From positions 3,505-42,416 of the forward strand of contig NZ_DAVG01000080.1 in assembly GCF_002505485.1 (NCBI RefSeq): a DNA stretch of 38,912 nucleotides, given 5' to 3'. Position 1 is the first letter of the stretch; each line of letters starts with the position of its first letter. The translations under genes were made by a program, and so were the position numbers. Under the pieces are notes generated by a model. That model searched no databases and was not told the DNA's origin. It was given only the letters and a program-made list of their open reading frames with translations. Positions 34,677-38,912 of the stretch are shown here, one piece after another. This stretch comes from Methanosarcina sp. UBA5. Lineage in GTDB: Archaea > Halobacteriota > Methanosarcinia > Methanosarcinales > Methanosarcinaceae.

Positions 34677-35519
34677 ATGGGAACATTTGAGAGTCCAAAT
34701 GTGAAGATTCCGGAAGGCATGAGAACGAAGATGTCTGAAAATCTGAAGGGAAAAACACCTGAGATAGAAAACAAATGGGTTTATCTAGCAATCCCGATTG
34801 CAGTTATTGCTCTTGCGGAACTGATGATATATTCGGGAAGGAGACTCGAAGGCATAGTAATACATGCATTAATTCTGCTTGGGCTTTCCTTTTCCATAAT
34901 ATATATAAAAAACAAGGACATTCAGAAAACCTATCAGGCTTTCATCCTTCTGCCGATCCTGCGCCTGGTAGATTTTTCAATGCCTCTTTTTTATGAAGAG
35001 AAGCTTTACAACCTTATTTTCGTATACTGCCTTATGGCAATTCCTGTAAGCATTGCAGCTACTAATCAGGATTTTACGCGCACGCAGCTTGGGATAACCT
35101 TCAAAAAAATAGGGATATATATTCCATTATCTGTATTAATGGGCCTTTTATTAGGAGCGGGGGAATACATTATAGTGGGGAAAAATCCTCTTATTCAGGA
35201 TTTATCAATCCTTAACCTCCTGAGTCTCACCATAATTATGGTCTTTTTCGTGAGCCCTATAGAGGAGATGATCTTCCGGTCACTCCTGCAGAATCGGTTA
35301 GAAATAGTATTAGGCGGCCGTGAAGCACTAATAATTACAAGTATTTTATTCGGGTTAATGCATTCAGGATATGGGAGCATTTACGAAATTTTGTACATAT
35401 CTTTAGTAGGTGCTGTTATCGGCTACCTATTTTACGGGACCCGAAGCCTCCCGCTAGTTGCGTTAATTCATGGATTTATGAATGTATTCTTTTTCGGGAT
35501 TATTCCCCTTCTCCATTAA
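34677..35519 (+). CDS. CPBP-family intramembrane protease (Abi-like)
   Basis: 280 aa with an N-terminal soluble region of about 35 residues and some eight membrane helices. The CPBP motifs are intact: EE at 196-197 with Arg201 (IEEMIFR), His229 in FGLMH, and His265 in HGFMN. These are the proposed metal-binding and catalytic residues of the Rce1-like glutamate proteases. Such proteins cleave membrane or prenylated substrates. Coupling to a DUF1616 gene, 2 bases apart, suggests joint processing of a membrane or surface protein, but the substrate is unknown. GTG 34671 extends the frame by two codons; GGAGGT ends 6 bases before ATG 34677, so ATG was chosen. Confidence 0.87.
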   Translation: MGTFESPNVKIPEGMRTKMSENLKGKTPEIENKWVYLAIPIAVIALAELMIYSGRRLEGIVIHALILLGLSFSIIYIKNKDIQKTYQAFILLPILRLVDFSMPLFYEEKLYNLIFVYCLMAIPVSIAATNQDFTRTQLGITFKKIGIYIPLSVLMGLLLGAGEYIIVGKNPLIQDLSILNLLSLTIIMVFFVSPIEEMIFRSLLQNRLEIVLGGREALIITSILFGLMHSGYGSIYEILYISLVGAVIGYLFYGTRSLPLVALIHGFMNVFFFGIIPLLH

Positions 35520-35904
35520 ATTCTCGACGTCCACTAACATATTCCGAAAAAGAGAAAAGAAGGTTTGATCAAAGGAAATTAAGCTAAATTCGAAAGCTTC
35601 GACATAGTTGGGACCTCCTTCCTGACTACTCTCGATTATATAATTAGGATAAAACAGAAAACTCACTCCGGTTTATATAAAAAAGAATTACAGAATAGAT
35701 TAAATATTAGCAGTTCCTCATGCTTTTCGCGTTTTCACATTTTTTAAAATTAACCAGAGAGTTTAGGTATAAACTATATTCCGCCAGAGCAAAAAGTAAA
35801 TGAAACCGTCAACTGCCATAATCGAGATTGATCACTGTAGTCGAAATGGAATTAATTATGAAAGTTGATTTTAAACAAAAAATTATTTTATCCAGAAATT
35901 ATTC
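35520..35904. other. AT-rich non-coding gap after the CPBP gene
   Basis: Nothing gene-like is seen on either strand. The region is AT-rich and lacks SD-preceded frames. Transcription of the DUF1616-CPBP pair probably ends here, but no hairpin with a T-run stands out. Confidence 0.4.
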
Positions 35905-36190
35905 TTCTTGAGAACGCAAGCGTTGCGCCAGTTGATCACGCCAATAGGGTTTGGGATAAGATCCTCAAATATTTCTCGGGTTTTCGCTCAAGCCTTTTCA
36001 AAAAAGGCTTGCAGACAAGCAATTTTTAAGAAGGGGTGTGACCATGCTGTTGCTAAGGGTAGAGGACAATGTCTTTCCGAGATAGAACTGGGTAGCAAAA
36101 AGGGCAGCGGGATGCCAAAACGCAACTTGATTACCGAAAAGATCCCGTGCTCCCGAAGATGAACTCGGGCGGACACTTGGACGGCAGCGC
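35905..36190. other. GC-richer structured block, possible non-coding RNA or dispersed repeat
   Basis: This block is clearly richer in G and C than its flanks. It contains a perfect 10-base stem, CAAGCCTTTT (35989-35998) with AAAAGGCTTG (36002-36011), and smaller stems (AACGC/GCGTT near 35916, CCCGA/TCGGG near 36155). Frames of 60 to 85 codons exist on both strands but lack SD sites and look like chance products of the composition. The strand of any RNA is unknown. It matched no RNase P, SRP or riboswitch consensus that I know. Confidence 0.4.
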
Positions 36191-36199
36191 TCTGAAAAG

Positions 36200-36463
36200 T
36201 TATTGAAATAGTGCGACAACCTTAAAGAGAATGATTGCACCAAAGGAAAACATCAGTGGAATAATTCCCATATTTAAAGAAACCTTCACCGTACTTTCCC
36301 AGTGCTTCGACGCAGGGAGGAAATCCCTGAGCAAAAGCAATAAAAGTAAAACTGCCGTAGCCACAGATGAGCCTTCAGAAATTCCTGGTATTACAGTGGT
36401 TACTGAGAGCGCACCTGAAGAAACGGAGTTAGACGTGATTAAACTTGTAAGCGTAGTCAGCAC
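36200..36463 (-). CDS. Small membrane protein, family A (paralogue of 10369-10647)
   Basis: 87 aa with two membrane helices. SVATAVLLLLLLLRDFLPAS is the first, followed by a short polar linker, and NMGIIPLMFSFGAIILFKVV is the second. The pattern of a leucine run, charged pair, AS, linker, NMGI-PL and a closing helix with FK recurs in the protein at 10369-10647, so the two define a small family. A strong TATA box at 36503-36516 lies the right distance upstream and supports this strand over the overlapping + frame. The start is GTG 36463, with GAGGA directly before it at unusually short spacing. No function is known. Confidence 0.6.
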   Translation of the reverse strand: MLTTLTSLITSNSVSSGALSVTTVIPGISEGSSVATAVLLLLLLLRDFLPASKHWESTVKVSLNMGIIPLMFSFGAIILFKVVALFQ

Positions 36464-36502
36464 TCCTCGAATTGATTAGCATATTAAAGGAACAAATACG
36501 CG

Positions 36503-36516
36503 ATAAGATATAAAAA
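36503..36516 (-). promoter_or_regulatory. TATA box of the small membrane protein gene
   Basis: On the - strand this reads TTTTTATATCTTAT, a strong archaeal TATA element with a preceding purine-rich stretch. It predicts a transcript start near 36485 and a leader of about 20 bases before GTG 36463. Confidence 0.55.
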
Positions 36517-37022
36517 TCCTCCTCATACCATTGATAAATATCAAGAGAAGAAATACTAAACCCAATTTTTGGAAAAAGGCGACAAATTCCCTTAATAGAT
36601 GACGAAAATATTATGGGTTTGAATTCACAATCAAAGTATCAGTGCGTGAGTTATTGACCAAAATAAAATTAAAAATTGTATTGTAAAACTATAAATGCAA
36701 AAATATAAATGGAAGAATTTTAGGTAAATATAGAAAAGTAGAGTAAAAAATAGACCAAATCATTTAAATAATTAAAAAGTCATATAATTTGAAAATGTAG
36801 AAATAGTTAGAAAAACCAGAGGGAATAAACATCGGAAAAAGTAATAACAGTATCATGGGGCTTGTCCTGAGAGTTTGAATTAGCCTGATTATCGGGAATA
36901 TAAAAATGAGAAACTATGTAGAATGAAGAGCTATGTAAAACTGCAAAAAAGTAAGCAGATGTTCTTATGCTCCAAAAGAAAGTTTTTCTGGCTAAGAAAA
37001 AACCAGAAAAACGGGGGGAACA
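36517..37022. promoter_or_regulatory. AT-rich upstream region of the acyltransferase gene
   Basis: No gene is supported. TATA-like elements for the + strand occur at 36689-36714 (CTATAAATG and ATATAAATGG) and at 36897-36906 (AATATAAAAA). The last predicts a leader of about 95 bases before ATG 37023. Choosing between them needs transcript mapping. Confidence 0.35.
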
Positions 37023-37691
37023 ATGAACTCGACTGAATTTAAAATTCACAATTCTTCTAAGATATACGGAATCTCTGTAATTGGGAAAGACACAGTAATA
37101 ATGGAAAATGTGATTCTAGGGTACCCTGAACATAGGATTCTGATGGAAATCCTGAAGCAAAATATCGAAATTGAAAACTTTGATTTTCCAGGGTGTATAA
37201 TAGGCCCTGATTCAATTGTAAGGGCTGGATCAACGATATTTTCCAACGTAAAAACCGGAAAAAACTTCAAAACCGGGCATAACGTAATGATCAGAGAAAA
37301 TACGGAAATTGGAAACAATGTTCTCATTGGAACCAATGTCATTATAGATGGACATGTAAAGATAGGAAACAATGTAAGTATTCAGGGTAATGTCTACATT
37401 CCAACCAATGTTGTTATCGAGGACAATGTATTTATCGGGCCCTGTGCAGTTCTGGCCAATGATAAATATCCTATTCGAAAAAAATACGAACTGAAGGGTC
37501 CTTTCTTGAGAAAAGGTGCGTCTATAGGTGCAAACGCTACCCTGCTCCCTGATGTTGAAATAGGAGAGGGGGCAATGGTTGCAGGAGGAGCACTTGTGAC
37601 AAAAAATGTGCCCGCCTGGAAACTTGCAGTTGGAGTGCCTGCCAGAATACAAGAACTCCCAAAAGATTTAAAGGAATTGAATCGAATATAA
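37023..37691 (+). CDS. Hexapeptide-repeat N-acetyltransferase, WbpD/WlbB-like
   Basis: 222 aa. From about residue 58 to 200 the sequence is a left-handed beta-helix of hexapeptide repeats, for example IGNNVLIGTNVIIDG and IGNNVSIQGNVYI, interrupted by a loop at ANDKYPIRKKYELKG. The end, GGALVTKNVPAWKLAVGVPA, is typical of sugar-nucleotide N-acetyltransferases in this fold. In the WbpD/WlbB role it would acetylate the 3-amino group of a UDP-2-acetamido-3-amino-uronic acid. The next genes are a DegT-type aminotransferase and a Gfo/Idh oxidoreductase, the usual partners, which supports that reading. ATG 37023 has a GGGGGGA run 4 bases upstream. Confidence 0.82.
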   Translation: MNSTEFKIHNSSKIYGISVIGKDTVIMENVILGYPEHRILMEILKQNIEIENFDFPGCIIGPDSIVRAGSTIFSNVKTGKNFKTGHNVMIRENTEIGNNVLIGTNVIIDGHVKIGNNVSIQGNVYIPTNVVIEDNVFIGPCAVLANDKYPIRKKYELKGPFLRKGASIGANATLLPDVEIGEGAMVAGGALVTKNVPAWKLAVGVPARIQELPKDLKELNRI

Positions 37692-37755
37692 ACTTATCAA
37701 AAAATCAAGGTTAAGTAAGATTAGTTTTATCAAAATTATTAAAAGAGGTTCCAAA

Positions 37756-38838
37756 ATGATTCCAATTGCCAAGCCCCTAATGGGTAAGGAAGAGATTGAT
37801 GCAGTAACAGAGGTTCTGAGATCAGGAATGATTGCACAGGGCCCGAAAGTCGAAGAATTTGAGCTTGCTTTTTCTGAATATACTGGTTGTGAGTATGGAG
37901 TAGCTGTGAACTCTGGCACTGCAGCCCTGCACATTGCGCTTCTTGCCCATGGCATAGGAAAAGGAGATGAAGTGATTACAAGTCCCTTCAGTTTCATTGC
38001 AACAGCAAACAGCGTCCTTTATACTGGGGCAAAACCTGTTTTTGCAGATATTGAACCAGATACATATAATATAGATCCTGAAAGAATTCAGGAGAAAATA
38101 ACTCCAAAAACCAGAGTTATTTTGCCTGTTCATCTCTATGGACACCCTGCAGATATGAAAGCGATAATGGAAATTGCAGATGATAATAAGCTTATTGTAA
38201 TTGAGGATGCCTGTCAGTCCCACGGCGCAAAATGCCTTGGAAAAAAGGTGGGTAGCTTCGGAACAGGAGCATTCAGCTTTTACCCTACTAAAAATATGAC
38301 AACCAGTGAAGGCGGAATGCTCACCACAAATGATAAGGAAATTGCAGAGAAGGCAAAAATGATCCGGGCTCACGGCTCAAAGGTCCGCTATCTTCATGAA
38401 ATGCTGGGCTTCAACCTGCGCATGACTGATATTGCAGCGGCAATCGGGCTTGTACAGCTTGGAAAGCTAGATGGATTCACCGCAACCAGACAAAAGAATG
38501 CAGAGATTCTTTCAGCAGGGTTAAAAGGCATATCCGGAATTGTGCCGCCAGTGACAAAACCCGACTGTACCCACGTGTTCCACCAGTATACAATCAGAGC
38601 AGAAAAGAGAGATCAACTGGCAGCTTTCCTAAAAGAAAAAGAAATTGGAACAGGAGTCCACTATCCGATATCCATTCACAAGCAGCCTTTCTACAGGGAA
38701 CTTGGATACAGAGACTCCCTACAGGTCTCAGAAAAAACAACAGAAGAAGTTCTTTCTCTCCCTGTGCACCCTGCATTATCCAGAACCGATTTGCAGGAAA
38801 TCGTCGAAGCGACCAAAGAATTTTATGCAAAGGATTGA
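37756..38838 (+). CDS. DegT/DnrJ/EryC1/StrS sugar aminotransferase, WbpE-like
   Basis: 360 aa, normal for the family. The N-terminus IPIAKPLMGKEEIDAVTEVL and SGMIAQGPKVEEFE are standard. VNSGTAALHIAL binds the PLP phosphate, IEDACQSHGA holds the ring-stacking region, and the PLP lysine is Lys179 in FYPTKNMTTSEGG. GFNLRMTDIAAAIGLVQL and GTGVHYPISIHKQPFY follow. It would transfer an amino group to a 3-keto (or 4-keto) nucleotide sugar. With the neighbouring acetyltransferase and the Gfo/Idh gene, a WbpE/WlbC role on UDP-2-acetamido-3-keto-glucuronate is most likely. It lies 64 bases after the acetyltransferase, with AGAGGT before ATG 37756. Confidence 0.9.
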   Translation: MIPIAKPLMGKEEIDAVTEVLRSGMIAQGPKVEEFELAFSEYTGCEYGVAVNSGTAALHIALLAHGIGKGDEVITSPFSFIATANSVLYTGAKPVFADIEPDTYNIDPERIQEKITPKTRVILPVHLYGHPADMKAIMEIADDNKLIVIEDACQSHGAKCLGKKVGSFGTGAFSFYPTKNMTTSEGGMLTTNDKEIAEKAKMIRAHGSKVRYLHEMLGFNLRMTDIAAAIGLVQLGKLDGFTATRQKNAEILSAGLKGISGIVPPVTKPDCTHVFHQYTIRAEKRDQLAAFLKEKEIGTGVHYPISIHKQPFYRELGYRDSLQVSEKTTEEVLSLPVHPALSRTDLQEIVEATKEFYAKD

Positions 38839-38883
38839 TTCGTTTTCCAGCCACTGCATTCTCAGAACCAGGAAGTGAGACTT

Positions 38884-38912
38884 TTGATTAGAGTAGGAGT
38901 AATAGGTACAGG
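38884..38912 (+). CDS. Start of a Gfo/Idh/MocA oxidoreductase, cut by the window end
   Basis: Only nine complete codons are visible: (M)IRVGVIGT followed by GG, the start of the next glycine codon. This is the opening of the Rossmann NAD-binding motif GxGxxG in the Gfo/Idh/MocA family. TTG 38884 follows AGGAAGTGA by about 7 bases. In clusters of this type the gene would be WbpB/WlbA, which oxidises the C3 hydroxyl of UDP-N-acetyl-glucuronate. The identification rests on a very short segment plus context. Confidence 0.5.

Noticed and set aside
35908..36162. 84-codon + strand frame and opposite frames in the structured block
   Set aside because: No SD and no motif; frames on both strands are about equally long, so composition explains them.
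35905..36190. RNase P RNA or SRP RNA
   Set aside because: The conserved cores of these RNAs, such as the GGAAG-AGCAG region of SRP RNA, were not found.
36231..36479. 82-codon + strand frame
   Set aside because: The opposite strand has a TATA box at correct distance, two clear membrane helices and a paralogue in the window.
37822..38373. 183-codon - strand frame opposite the DegT aminotransferase
   Set aside because: It is cysteine- and histidine-rich in the manner of antisense translation; the + strand gene is certain.
1..38912. tRNA and rRNA genes
   Set aside because: No cloverleaf with a T-loop GTTCRA core or rRNA stretch was noticed on either strand by eye; a tRNAscan run could confirm.

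Overview
The window looks like part of a Methanosarcina chromosome. The strongest pointer is a set of proteins built like the disaggregatase (Dag) family of that genus: a parallel beta-helix, an Ig-like domain and DNRLRE / disaggregatase-related repeats. Archaeal TATA boxes, purine-rich Shine-Dalgarno (SD) sites, frequent TTG/GTG starts and long AT-rich gaps agree with this. The species cannot be fixed from the sequence alone. Almost every gene serves surface polysaccharide or glycoprotein biosynthesis, so this is a large glycan locus.

Layout. (1) 1-4500: a decayed polysaccharide deacetylase, a multi-pass GT-C/polymerase-like membrane protein and a Wzx-type flippase, all on +. (2) 9899-4528 on -: a tight five-gene operon of DUF354 glycosyltransferase-like protein, polysaccharide deacetylase, GT2, GT4 and FemAB-like acyltransferase. 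(3) 10.3-15.8 kb: UDP-sugar supply (ugd, galU, galE-like), a small membrane protein and a second flippase. (4) 16.5-25.2 kb on -: a tandem array of three disaggregatase-like secreted proteins of decreasing length (about 1030, 677 and 488 aa), with remnants of a fourth copy, repeated upstream leaders and a fragment of the neighbouring glycosyltransferase. (5) 25.7-32.9 kb: two GT4 genes, a second GT-C/polymerase-like protein whose last codons lie in a MITE-like element, and two GT2 genes. (6) 33.5-35.5 kb: a DUF1616 protein and a CPBP-family membrane protease. (7) 35.5-37 kb: a gene-poor stretch with a structured GC-richer block and a second small membrane protein. (8) 37-38.9 kb: the start of a WbpD/WbpE/WbpB-like set (hexapeptide acyltransferase, DegT aminotransferase, Gfo/Idh oxidoreductase cut by the window end), the signature of a 2,3-diacetamido-uronic acid pathway.

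How it may work together (inference). GalU and Ugd would make UDP-glucuronate, and the GalE-like epimerase could make UDP-Gal or UDP-GalNAc. Glucuronate and GalNAc are the sugars of methanochondroitin, the Methanosarcina matrix polymer. The glycosyltransferases, flippases and GT-C proteins would assemble and export glycans, and the Dag-like proteins would bind or cleave the matrix. The locus would then hold both the making and the breaking of the extracellular matrix. The dag array shows clear signs of repeated duplication, deletion and sequence exchange, and is the most unusual part of the window.
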